Notes: a model not told the origin generated them from the sequence alone. A stretch of 8,586 nucleotides of DNA from an uncultured Thermomonas sp. (GCA_946480065.1 CAMLJA010000069.1:1-8586); one strand, 5' to 3'; shown: positions 1-5,686, numbered from the stretch's first letter. Program-made: numbers and translations.

Positions 1-75
1 AGCCCCGTCGCCAAGCGGTAAGGCACCTGACTCTGACTCAGGCATTCGGTGGTTCGAATCCATCCGGGGCTGCCA
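1..75 (+). tRNA. tRNA-Gln with anticodon CUG, CCA encoded
   Basis: The sequence folds into a full cloverleaf. The acceptor stem is 1-7 with 65-71 (seven Watson-Crick pairs), the D arm is 10-24, the anticodon stem is 26-30 with 38-42, and the loop is 31-37 with anticodon CTG at 33-35. The T arm is 48-64 with loop TTCGAAT at 53-59. Position 72 is the discriminator G and 73-75 is an encoded CCA. The weak A-U first pair and the G discriminator fit known GlnRS identity elements. It reads CAG, the dominant glutamine codon in such a GC-rich genome. No promoter is visible because the gene starts at base 1; it may be the last gene of a longer tRNA array. Confidence 0.96.
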
Positions 76-99
76 TCTTCGGACCTCGCGTCCCCCCAG

Positions 100-121
100 A
101 ACCCGCCGCCAGGCGGGTTTT
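100..121 (+). terminator. Rho-independent terminator of the tRNA-Gln transcript
   Basis: An 8-bp perfect stem (AACCCGCC at 100-107 with GGCGGGTT at 112-119) has a GCCA tetraloop and runs into TTTT at 118-121. It lies 25 bases after the tRNA CCA end, with no coding region between. This is the most conventional terminator in the window. Confidence 0.75.
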
Positions 122-203
122 GTCGTCGATGGCCGCGCGAATGCGATCCGTCGCATCGGCCGGGGCGCAGGGCACCCGCCGGCGGCGGCCGGCCAGGGCG
201 GGG

Positions 204-212
204 TGCGACAAT
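204..212 (+). promoter_or_regulatory. Candidate extended -10 promoter for the dioxygenase gene
   Basis: TGC followed by GACAAT (207-212) matches the TGn plus -10 pattern and sits 26 bases before the ATG at 238. No good -35 hexamer is found 17 bases upstream. The context (ACAATGCCCG) resembles the -10 regions before cbs and fah in this window. If it is correct, the in-frame ATG at 211 lies inside the promoter and cannot be the start codon. Confidence 0.35.
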
Positions 213-237
213 GCCCGCCCCGTCCCGAGGCCGCCGC

Positions 238-981
238 ATGGTCGCCCGTTTCCCCGCGCCCTACATCCCCGCCGATCGGCTGGACGCCGCCCTGCGCGAG
301 CGCGGCTTCGCGGTGCTCGCCCCCGCCGACGTCGCCGGCCTGGCCGGCGTGGCGCTGGCCGACCTGCAGGCGCTGGCGCCGAGCTGGGACCGGCTGCACC
401 CCGACGAGTACCTGCGCGACGGCGGCCGCTACCGCCGCCGCCGCCACGCCTGCTTCGTGGCCGAAGCGGGTGCGCTGGTGCGGGTCGCGCACCGCATGCA
501 CTGGCAGTCGGAGGACTACAACGCCCTGCACGGCGGGATGGAGCGCTGGTTCGAGCCGGTGGAGCCGTCGGTGGCGGCGGATCCGGCGTGGACGCGGCTG
601 CTGCTGGGGCTCGCCGACGCCTGCACCCGCCAGCGCCCGGAGCCGCGCTGGTTCGTGGAAGCGCACCAGTTCCGGATCGACACCACCGACGGGCTCGGCC
701 GGCCCACGCCGGAGGGCGCGCATCGTGATGGCGTGGACTTCGTGGCGGTGCTGCTGGTGGGCCGCCACGGCATCAAGGGCGGCGAGACGCGCGTGTTCCA
801 GGCCGACGGCCCCGACGGCCAGCGCTTCACCCTGGACCAGCCCTGGTCGCTGCTGCTGCTGGATGACGCGCGGGTGATCCACGAGTCCACCCCGATCCAG
901 CCCCTGGACGGGGCGGGGCACCGCGACACGCTGGTGCTGACCTACCGCGCGGGCGGCTTCCAGGGCGACCCGCCGGCGTGA
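238..981 (+). CDS. 2-oxoglutarate/Fe(II) dioxygenase family protein (PF10014 type)
   Basis: A 247-residue cytoplasmic protein predicted to be an Fe(II)/2-oxoglutarate oxygenase of the family that includes free L-isoleucine 4-hydroxylase (IDO) and BsmA. Family features visible are an early YRRRRHACF stretch (64-73), the iron ligands H162 and D164 in HRDG followed by VDFVAVLLVGR, the distal ligand H215 in VIHESTPI, and a candidate 2-oxoglutarate carboxylate-binding arginine, R229 in HRDTLVLTY. All iron ligands are present, so it should be catalytic. The substrate cannot be read from sequence; hydroxylation of an amino acid is an inference from characterised relatives. I chose the ATG at 238 because the protein aligns from there (MVARFPAPYIP), because a weak GAGG lies just upstream, and because the ATG at 211 falls in the candidate promoter. 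The reading frame is open upstream to 49, but that part crosses the tRNA. It is transcribed alone; the next gene begins 68 bases later with its own promoter. Confidence 0.85.
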   Translation: MVARFPAPYIPADRLDAALRERGFAVLAPADVAGLAGVALADLQALAPSWDRLHPDEYLRDGGRYRRRRHACFVAEAGALVRVAHRMHWQSEDYNALHGGMERWFEPVEPSVAADPAWTRLLLGLADACTRQRPEPRWFVEAHQFRIDTTDGLGRPTPEGAHRDGVDFVAVLLVGRHGIKGGETRVFQADGPDGQRFTLDQPWSLLLLDDARVIHESTPIQPLDGAGHRDTLVLTYRAGGFQGDPPA

Positions 982-1006
982 GCCGCGCGCGCGTCGGCCG
1001 GGTCGT

Positions 1007-1012
1007 TACAAT
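1007..1012 (+). promoter_or_regulatory. Candidate -10 element for the fah-maiA unit
   Basis: TACAAT at 1007-1012 is a five-of-six match to TATAAT and is the most AT-rich spot in the intergenic gap. It lies 37 bases before the ATG at 1050, so transcription would start near 1019-1020. No convincing -35 hexamer is seen, which suggests an activator or weak basal promoter. Confidence 0.5.
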
Positions 1013-1025
1013 TGCAACGATGCAA
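1012..1025 (+). promoter_or_regulatory. Operator-like palindrome at the fah transcription start
   Basis: A perfect inverted repeat, TTGCA-ACGA-TGCAA, overlaps the last base of the candidate -10 and spans the predicted start of transcription. A repressor bound here would block the promoter. The spacing suits a dimeric helix-turn-helix regulator. The regulator is not in this window and is not identified. Confidence 0.35.
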
Positions 1026-1049
1026 CGCACGCACTGAAGCGAGGTCACG

Positions 1050-2039
1050 ATGAAGCTGGGTTCTCTCAAGGAAGGCGGGCGCGACGGCACCCTGGTGGTG
1101 GTCTCGCGCGACCTGTCGCGGGCGGTCCGCGCCACCGGCATCGCGCCCACCCTGCAGCGCGCGCTGGAGGACTGGGAGAACGCGGCCCCCCGCCTCAACG
1201 CGCTGGCCGGCGCGCTGGAGGAGGGCGACGCCGACGGCGTGTTCGACCTCGACATGCAGGCGCTGGCGGCGCCGCTGCCGCGCGCCTACGAGTTCGTCGA
1301 CGGCAGCGCCTACCTGCCGCACGTGGAGCGCGTGCGCCGCGCGCGCGGCGCGCAGGTGCCGGAGAGCTTCTACACCGATCCGCTGATGTACCAGGCCACC
1401 AGCGCCGGCTTCCTGGGCCCGCGCGACCCGGTGCGGGTGGTCAGCGAGGATTACGGCATCGACCTCGAGGCCGAGGTGGTGGTGGTCACCGACGACGTGC
1501 CGATGGCGGTCACGCCGGAGCAGGCCGCGGCGCACATCCAGCTGGTCGGCATCGTCAACGACGTGTCCTTGCGCAACCTGATCCCGCCGGAACTGGCCAA
1601 GGGCTTCGGCTTCCTGCAGTCCAAGCCGCGCAGCGCGCTGGGGCCGGTGTTCGTGACCCCGGACGAGCTGGGCGAGGCGTGGCGCGGCAACAAGCTGCAC
1701 CTGCCGATGCTCACCCACGTCAACGGCGAGTGGTTCGGCGCGCCCGAGGCGGGCGTGGACATGCAGTTCGACTTCGCCCAGCTGGTCGCGCACGTGGCCA
1801 GGACGCGCCCGCTGTCGGCCGGCACCATCGTCGGTTCGGGCACGGTGGCGAACGAGGACACCGCGCTGGGCGCGTCCTGCTTCGCCGAGCGCCGGACGGT
1901 GGAAACCCTGCGCGACGGCAAGCCGACGACGCCCTTCATGGCCTTCGGCGACAGCGTGCGCATCGAGGTGCTGGACCGCGACGGCCGCAGCGTGTTCGGG
2001 GCGATCGAGCAGCGGATCGAGCGCCAGCCGCTGCCCTGA
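1050..2039 (+). CDS. Fumarylacetoacetate hydrolase family protein (probable fumarylacetoacetase)
   Basis: A 329-residue FAA-hydrolase fold enzyme, probably splitting fumarylacetoacetate into fumarate and acetoacetate in the cytoplasm, the last step of tyrosine/homogentisate degradation. The metal ligands of the family are visible: E140 and E142 in DLEAEVVVV, and D171 in GIVNDVSLR, equivalent to E199, E201 and D233 of mouse FAH. K192 in LQSKPRSALGP matches the catalytic-site lysine region. The C-terminal GTIVGSGTVANED (258-270) is also typical. It is shorter than the roughly 420-residue classical FAH and belongs to the shorter bacterial form, so a related substrate such as fumarylpyruvate is possible. 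The downstream maleylacetoacetate isomerase makes the tyrosine role much more likely. GAGGT at 1041-1045 lies 4 bases before the ATG and fixes the start. Confidence 0.9.
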   Translation: MKLGSLKEGGRDGTLVVVSRDLSRAVRATGIAPTLQRALEDWENAAPRLNALAGALEEGDADGVFDLDMQALAAPLPRAYEFVDGSAYLPHVERVRRARGAQVPESFYTDPLMYQATSAGFLGPRDPVRVVSEDYGIDLEAEVVVVTDDVPMAVTPEQAAAHIQLVGIVNDVSLRNLIPPELAKGFGFLQSKPRSALGPVFVTPDELGEAWRGNKLHLPMLTHVNGEWFGAPEAGVDMQFDFAQLVAHVARTRPLSAGTIVGSGTVANEDTALGASCFAERRTVETLRDGKPTTPFMAFGDSVRIEVLDRDGRSVFGAIEQRIERQPLP

Positions 2040-2076
2040 CCGCACGGGCGGTGGCGCCGGGCCGGCGAACGGCGCC

Positions 2077-2093
2077 CCGCGCCGCCGGCGCGG
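2077..2093 (+). repeat. GC-rich hairpin between fah and maiA
   Basis: CCGCGCC at 2077-2083 pairs with GGCGCGG at 2087-2093 around a three-base loop. No T-run follows, so it is not a good terminator. It could attenuate or stabilise the fah part of a bicistronic message. A weak -10-like TAAGGT follows at 2098-2103, 24 bases before maiA, so an internal promoter is also possible. In sequence this GC-rich a 7-bp stem can occur by chance. Confidence 0.25.
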
Positions 2094-2127
2094 CGGCTAA
2101 GGTGTCGCGGGGACTTCGGAGCCTGGG

Positions 2128-2790
2128 ATGAGCGAGCCGCTGCAGCTGTATTCGTACTGGCGTTCCAGCGCCGCCTACCGGGTCCGGATCGGCCTGAACC
2201 TCAAGGGCCTGGACTACGACATCCTGCCGGTGCACCTGCTGCGCGACGGCGGCCAGCAGCATTCCGACGGCTACCGCGAACTCAACCCGCAGGCGCTGGT
2301 GCCGCTGCTGTGCCACGGCCACCGCCGGCTGGGGCAGTCGCTGGCGATCCTGGAGTACCTGGACGAGGTCTGGCCGTCGCCGCCGCTGCTGCCCGGCACC
2401 GCGCGCGAGCGCCAGCGGGCACGGGCGCTGGCGCTGCTGGTGGCCTGCGACATCCACCCGCTCAACAACCTGCGGGTGCTGCAGTACTTCGACCGCGAGT
2501 GGGGCGTGCCGCAGCCGGAGCGCGACGGCTGGGTGCGGCACTGGATCGAGGACGGCTTCCGCGCCGCCGAGGCCCTGCTGGCCGACCATCCGTCCACCGG
2601 CACCTTCTGCGAGGGCAACACCCCCGGCCTGGCCGACTGCTGCCTGGTGCCGCAGGCCTACAACGCGCGCCGCTTCGGCATCGACATGGCGGCTTTTCCG
2701 ACCCTGCAGCGGATCGAGGCCGCCTGCCTGGCGCTGCCGGCGTTCGACGCCGCCCGCCCCGAGCGCCAGCCGGACGCGCCGGCGGCCTGA
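2128..2790 (+). CDS. maiA: Maleylacetoacetate isomerase (zeta-class glutathione transferase)
   Basis: A 220-residue soluble enzyme that uses glutathione as cofactor to isomerise maleylacetoacetate to fumarylacetoacetate, the substrate of the upstream hydrolase. The N-terminal thioredoxin-fold domain starts with YSYWRSSAAYRVRIGL (8-23), the zeta SSxxxRVRI signature; S13/S14 are the catalytic positions, and the cysteine of the eukaryotic SSC motif is alanine here, as is common in bacteria. NPQALVPLL (53-61) holds the cis-proline loop and QSLAI (70-74) is the glutathione-binding Q-S motif. The helical C-terminal domain has the zeta signature DIHPLNNLRV (108-117) and PGLADCCLVPQ (166-176). Length is normal for the family. 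GGAG at 2118-2121, 6 bases upstream, sets the ATG. It lies 88 bases after fah on the same strand and converges on pilU with a 13-base gap. Confidence 0.95.
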   Translation: MSEPLQLYSYWRSSAAYRVRIGLNLKGLDYDILPVHLLRDGGQQHSDGYRELNPQALVPLLCHGHRRLGQSLAILEYLDEVWPSPPLLPGTARERQRARALALLVACDIHPLNNLRVLQYFDREWGVPQPERDGWVRHWIEDGFRAAEALLADHPSTGTFCEGNTPGLADCCLVPQAYNARRFGIDMAAFPTLQRIEAACLALPAFDAARPERQPDAPAA

Positions 2791-2803
2791 GCGGCGGTGG
2801 CGG

Positions 2804-3922
2804 TCAGTGCGAGAAGCCGCCGCCGGCGAACACGTCGGCGTAGGGATCGTGCTCGCCGCTGCCGCCCTCGGACAGCCGGAACTTCAGGGCCAGGCCGTCG
2901 CGCGAGTCCGCGGCCTTGAGCGCCTCCTCCATCTCGATCCGGCCCTCCTTGTAGAGCCGGAACAGGCACTGGTCGAAGCTCTGCATGCCTTCCTGCAGCG
3001 AGTCCTCCATCGCCATCTTGATCTCGTGCACCTGGCCGCGGCGCAGCAGGTCGCGGATCATCGGGGTATTGATGAGGACCTCGGTCGCGGGCAGGCGGCG
3101 GCCGTCGATGCCGACCACCAGTCGCTGCGACACCACCGCCTTCAGGTTCAGCGCCAGGTTCATCAGCACGTTCTTGTGCGCGCCCTCGGGGAAGAAGTTG
3201 AGGATGCGCTCGATGGTCTGGTCGGCGTTGTTGGAGTGCAGGGTGGCCAGGCAGATGTGGCCGGTCTCGGCGAAGGCGATGGCCGCCTCCATGGTGGCCG
3301 AGTCGCGGATCTCGCCGATCAGGATCACGTCCGGCGCCTCGCGCATCGCGTTCTTCAGCGCGGCGTGGAAGGTATGGGTGTCCAGCCCCACCTCGCGCTG
3401 GTTGACGATCGACTTCTTGTGCCGGTGCAGGTACTCGATCGGGTCCTCGATGGTGAGGATGTGGCCGGTGGTGGTGGTGTTGCGGTGGTCGATCATCGAC
3501 GCCAGCGTGGTCGACTTGCCGGAGCCGGTGGACCCCACGATCAGCACCAGCCCGCGCTGGGACATGATGATGTCCTTCAGCACCGTGGGCAGCTGCAGTT
3601 CCTCGATGGTGGGGATGACGCCGCGGATCGCGCGGATCACCATGCCCACCTCGCCGCGCTGCTGGAACACGTTGACGCGGAAGCGGCCGGAGTCCGGCAC
3701 CGCGATCGCCATGTTCAGCTCCAGCTCGCGCTCGAATTCGGCCACCTGGGCCTCGTCCATCAGCGAATAGGCCACCTTCTTGGTCATGCCGGCCGGCAAT
3801 GGCGCGCTGCCCAGCGGGATCAGCTCGCCCTCCACCTTGATGTTCACCGGCGCGCCCGACGTGAGGAACATGTCGGAGGCGTTCTTTTCCGCCATCAGCT
3901 TGAGGAAGTAGCCGATATCCAT
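2804..3922 (-). CDS. pilU: Type IV pilus retraction ATPase PilU
   Basis: A 372-residue hexameric ATPase of the GspE/PilT secretion-ATPase superfamily. It works with PilT at the inner-membrane base of the type IV pilus to drive retraction and twitching. The protein has an N-terminal PAS-like domain (about 1-100), then Walker A GSTGSGKST (130-138), the Asp box HILTIEDPIEY (154-164), Walker B PDVILIGEIRD (197-207) and the His box AETGHICLATLHSNN (218-232). All nucleotide-binding residues are intact. It is PilU rather than PilT because of the DHRNTTTTGHI stretch, LNFFPEGAHKNV and the extended C-terminus ending in a glycine-rich tail. The chosen start (MDIGYFLKL) has AGGGGA eight bases upstream; an in-frame ATG six codons earlier lacks this. 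pilT, often just upstream of pilU, is not there: a divergent lipoprotein gene occupies that side. The window cannot show whether pilT lies elsewhere. Confidence 0.95.
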   Translation of the reverse strand: MDIGYFLKLMAEKNASDMFLTSGAPVNIKVEGELIPLGSAPLPAGMTKKVAYSLMDEAQVAEFERELELNMAIAVPDSGRFRVNVFQQRGEVGMVIRAIRGVIPTIEELQLPTVLKDIIMSQRGLVLIVGSTGSGKSTTLASMIDHRNTTTTGHILTIEDPIEYLHRHKKSIVNQREVGLDTHTFHAALKNAMREAPDVILIGEIRDSATMEAAIAFAETGHICLATLHSNNADQTIERILNFFPEGAHKNVLMNLALNLKAVVSQRLVVGIDGRRLPATEVLINTPMIRDLLRRGQVHEIKMAMEDSLQEGMQSFDQCLFRLYKEGRIEMEEALKAADSRDGLALKFRLSEGGSGEHDPYADVFAGGGFSH

Positions 3923-3976
3923 TGCGCGTGTCCCCTGCATGCCGGCCGGCGATTTGCGAAGGCGGCGCCGGCTTAC

Positions 3977-3982
3977 CACAAT
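3977..3982 (+). promoter_or_regulatory. Candidate -10 element for the DUF4398-OmpA lipoprotein gene
   Basis: CACAAT (3977-3982) sits in the 94-base divergent gap between pilU and the lipoprotein gene, 34 bases before the ATG at 4017. It repeats the ACAATG context seen before other genes in the window. On the opposite strand the same spot offers only a weak TAAG-type -10 for pilU, so the two promoters may overlap. No -35 was found for either. Confidence 0.25.
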
Positions 3983-4016
3983 GACCGCGACAGCCACCCG
4001 CCGCACGGTCCCCCAT

Positions 4017-4520
4017 ATGCAGCCAAGCTTCGCACACTTCACTTCGGCCCGGCACGCGCTGGCATGCGGCCTTGCGATGGCGTTCGCACTCGCCGGCTGC
4101 GCCAGCCTGCCGCCGCCCACCGCCGAGCTGGACGCCGCCCGGCACGCGGTGGACCGCGCGACCTCGGCGGATGCCGACCAGTACGCCGCCGACGCCATCG
4201 CCGGCGCGCGCGCCGCGCTGGAGCGCGCCCAGGCCGCGATGGCCCGGGGCCGCGAGGACGAGGCCCGGGCCGGCGCGCTGCAGGCGGCGGCCGACGCCGA
4301 CCTGGCGCGGGTGCTCAGCGACGCCGCCACCGTGCGCGCCGAGGCCGCCCAACGCGAGGCGGAACTGGCCGAACTGCGCGCGCGGCTGGGAATCCAGGAC
4401 GCCGCCGACCCCGCCGACCCGCTGGCGCTGCCGCTGCCGGCCGCCCCGGCGGCCGAGCGCCTGCGCCAGCTGGACGCGGACCCGCGCCTGAACCCCTTCG
4501 CCCAGTACGAGCGGCTGTAG
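4017..4520 (+). CDS. N-terminal part: DUF4398 domain lipoprotein, as translated up to the TAG
   Basis: 167 residues. The signal peptide has R12 and H13, a hydrophobic core and lipobox L25-A26-G27-C28; A29 after the cysteine predicts sorting to the outer membrane. The DUF4398 helical region is about 36-125, rich in Ala, Arg and Glu, followed by a proline-containing linker. I chose the ATG at 4017 because it gives a normal signal peptide. Earlier in-frame starts at 3939 and 3981 add an arginine-rich extension, and 3981 overlaps the candidate -10. No strong ribosome-binding site precedes any of the three starts. If translation stops at 4518, this is a small periplasm-facing lipoprotein without the peptidoglycan anchor. 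Confidence 0.6.
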   Translation: MQPSFAHFTSARHALACGLAMAFALAGCASLPPPTAELDAARHAVDRATSADADQYAADAIAGARAALERAQAAMARGREDEARAGALQAAADADLARVLSDAATVRAEAAQREAELAELRARLGIQDAADPADPLALPLPAAPAAERLRQLDADPRLNPFAQYERL

Positions 4521-4598
4521 GCGCGCCAGGCGCTGGCGCTGGCCGAGGCGGCGTCCGGCCGCGAGCGCGGCGCCGCGCAGGCGCTGGCCGAACGCCGG

Positions 4599-5285
4599 GT
4601 GGGCATCGCCGAGCAGGCGGCCCGGATCGAGGCCGCGCGCCGCCGGCTGGACACGCTGGAGCGCGCCCGCGCCGACCTGCTGGTCGAAGCCAGCCGCCGC
4701 GACGCCGAGCGCGCGCGCGCCGAGGCCGAGCGGCTGCGGCTGGCGGCCCAGGTGCAGGCGGAGGAGGCCGCGCGGCTGCGGGCGCAGGCGGAGCAGGCCG
4801 AGGCGGTGCTGGACGACGCCCAGCTGGCCCAGCAGGCGCGGGTCGCCGCCGCGCGCGAGAAGGAGGCGGCGCTGGCGCGGCAGCAGGCCGAGCTGGCCGC
4901 CGGCGCCGGCCTGCCGCCGGCCCGGTCCGACCCGCGCGGCGAGGCCTTCGTGCTGGCCGGCGACGCCTTCGGTTCCGGCCAAGCCCGGCTGACCCCCGCG
5001 GCCGCGGCCAGCGTGCGCGCGCTGGGCCTGTACCTGGCCGCGCTGGACGCCCCGCAGGTCGAAGTGGTGGGGCATACCGACAGCCAGGGCGAGGCCGGGG
5101 CCAACCAGGCCTTGTCGCAGCGCCGCGCGGAGGCGGTCCGCGCCGCCCTGGCCGAGGCCGGGCTGGCCGCCGCGCGGATCCGCGCGGCCGGCGCCGGCGA
5201 GGACCGTCCGGTGGCCGACAACGCCACCGCCGCCGGCCGCGCCCGCAACCGCCGGGTCGAGATCGTGGTGGTCGACAAACCCTGA
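4599..5285 (+). CDS. C-terminal part: coiled coil plus OmpA peptidoglycan-binding domain
   Basis: 228 residues counted from a GTG at 4599, but the open frame extends back to 4521 with no ATG and no clear ribosome-binding site, so independent translation is doubtful. Residues 1-100 are a charged coiled coil. The OmpA-like domain is about 116-226, with GHTDSQG (D161) and LSQRRAEAV (R176), the Asp and Arg that bind diaminopimelate in this family, and ARNRRVEI near the end. The domain is intact, so loss of function is recent or absent. There is no signal peptide, so if made alone it would stay in the cytoplasm. It is listed for completeness as the downstream part of the interrupted gene. Confidence 0.4.
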   Translation: MGIAEQAARIEAARRRLDTLERARADLLVEASRRDAERARAEAERLRLAAQVQAEEAARLRAQAEQAEAVLDDAQLAQQARVAAAREKEAALARQQAELAAGAGLPPARSDPRGEAFVLAGDAFGSGQARLTPAAAASVRALGLYLAALDAPQVEVVGHTDSQGEAGANQALSQRRAEAVRAALAEAGLAAARIRAAGAGEDRPVADNATAAGRARNRRVEIVVVDKP

Positions 5286-5339
5286 AAAAACAATAACCTA
5301 ACAAGCGGTCTCGGCGCCGGCGGGCGGCCCGCGCCGGGC

Positions 5340-5368
5340 TTGCGGACGGCCCGGGGCAGGCGTAGTGT
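5340..5368 (+). promoter_or_regulatory. Candidate promoter for a small RNA or a ydcH leader
   Basis: TTGCGG (5340-5345) and TAGTGT (5363-5368) are separated by exactly 17 bases. Each matches the sigma-70 consensus at three positions, including TTG and TA...T. The predicted start near 5375 coincides with the first inverted repeat at 5376. The match is modest, but the position upstream of structured DNA makes it worth noting. Confidence 0.25.
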
Positions 5369-5528
5369 CGGTATCCCAGATGGTTCGAATTCCCGACGCC
5401 CATCTGGCCGGAGACCGGCCGATGCTCGACCCGTTCGACAACCCGGACACCGCCGCCGCAAGCCGGGTCCGCGGCGGTGGCGCCGGTCCCGGCGGTCATC
5501 CCCGCGCCTCCCTTCCCGCTTCCCCTTC

Positions 5529-5570
5529 CGAACGCCCCGCGCTGCCGCCAGCCGGGGCGTTCGCGTTGTT
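5529..5570 (+). terminator. Long hairpin, probable terminator in the ydcH upstream region
   Basis: CGAACGCCCCG (5529-5539) pairs perfectly with CGGGGCGTTCG (5553-5563). Inside, GCTG (5541-5544) pairs with CAGC (5549-5552) around a four-base loop, leaving one bulged C at 5540. That makes 15 base pairs in all. A short T-rich tail (GTTGTT, 5565-5570) follows. A second perfect 10-bp hairpin begins at 5572. The tail is weaker than a classical U-tract. Confidence 0.5.
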
Positions 5571-5674
5571 CCGCGCCCGCGGCTCGCGGGCGCGCCGTCC
5601 CGGCATGGCCCCACGCCCTGCCACCACCCCGCGCCGTCCCGGCCCCGCGCCGGGCGCCGCAGCGTAGAACCCCC

Positions 5675-5680
5675 AAGGAG
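5675..5680 (+). promoter_or_regulatory. Strong ribosome-binding site of the YdcH-family gene
   Basis: AAGGAG lies 6 bases before the ATG at 5687 and is the best Shine-Dalgarno match in the window. It decides the start against the longer in-frame extension back to 5477. Confidence 0.8.
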
Positions 5681-5686
5681 ACTTCC

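Larger units (their letters stand above)
4017..5285 (+). pseudogene. DUF4398-OmpA envelope lipoprotein gene interrupted by an in-frame TAG
   Basis: One continuous reading frame encodes a lipoprotein signal peptide, a DUF4398 domain, a long alanine/arginine/glutamate-rich coiled coil and a C-terminal OmpA peptidoglycan-binding domain. The only defect is TAG at 4518-4520 (codon 168). The frame is unchanged on both sides, codon use stays GC3-rich, and no other stop occurs until TGA at 5283-5285. The downstream part has no signal peptide, so it could not reach the periplasm alone; this argues that the two parts were one gene of about 422 residues. CAG to TAG, one C-to-T change, is the simplest origin (ERL-Q-ARQAL). 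It may be a recent nonsense mutation, a base-calling error, or a stop that is sometimes read through. A natural pair of separate genes is less likely. The intact protein would tether the outer membrane to peptidoglycan. Confidence 0.65.
5286..5686 (+). other. 400-base non-coding stretch rich in inverted repeats
   Basis: I see no credible gene here. The one open frame (5365-5667) lacks a ribosome-binding site and encodes a low-complexity Pro/Arg/Ala string. The stretch holds several perfect inverted repeats: CCAGATGG/CCATCTGG (5376-5383 with 5400-5407), GGCCGG/CCGGCC (5406-5411 with 5415-5420), CACCGCCGC/GCGGCGGTG (5448-5456 with 5471-5479), the terminator-like hairpin at 5529-5563 and a 10-bp stem at 5572-5594. 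A pyrimidine-rich run, broken by one G, lies at 5507-5529. A -35/-10 pair at 5340-5368 could start a roughly 195-base RNA ending near 5570. High GC inflates chance hairpins, so the RNA is only a candidate. Confidence 0.5.

Noticed and set aside
1..75. tRNA-Gln acting as an amber suppressor for the TAG at 4518
   Set aside because: The anticodon is CTG, which reads CAG. A suppressor would need CTA. Rare near-cognate misreading cannot be excluded but is not supported here.
1..237. tRNA gene as an attachment site for a mobile element
   Set aside because: No integrase, no repeat of the tRNA 3' end and no foreign-looking base composition are present in the window.
2658..5296. Other long frames of 800 or more codons on both strands across pilU and the OmpA lipoprotein gene
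   Set aside because: Translations are low-complexity Arg/Gly/Ala/Pro or His/Val/Asp-rich strings with no domain, typical of out-of-frame reading of GC-rich genes.
5376..5407. T-loop-like GGTTCGAAT (5382-5390) suggesting a tRNA remnant
   Set aside because: No acceptor, D or anticodon arm can be formed around it; the similarity is limited to the GGTTCGAAT string.
5365..5667. A 100-codon open frame in the gap before the YdcH-family gene
   Set aside because: It has a GTG start without a ribosome-binding site, a Pro/Arg/Ala-rich product and strong hairpins throughout. Better explained as non-coding.
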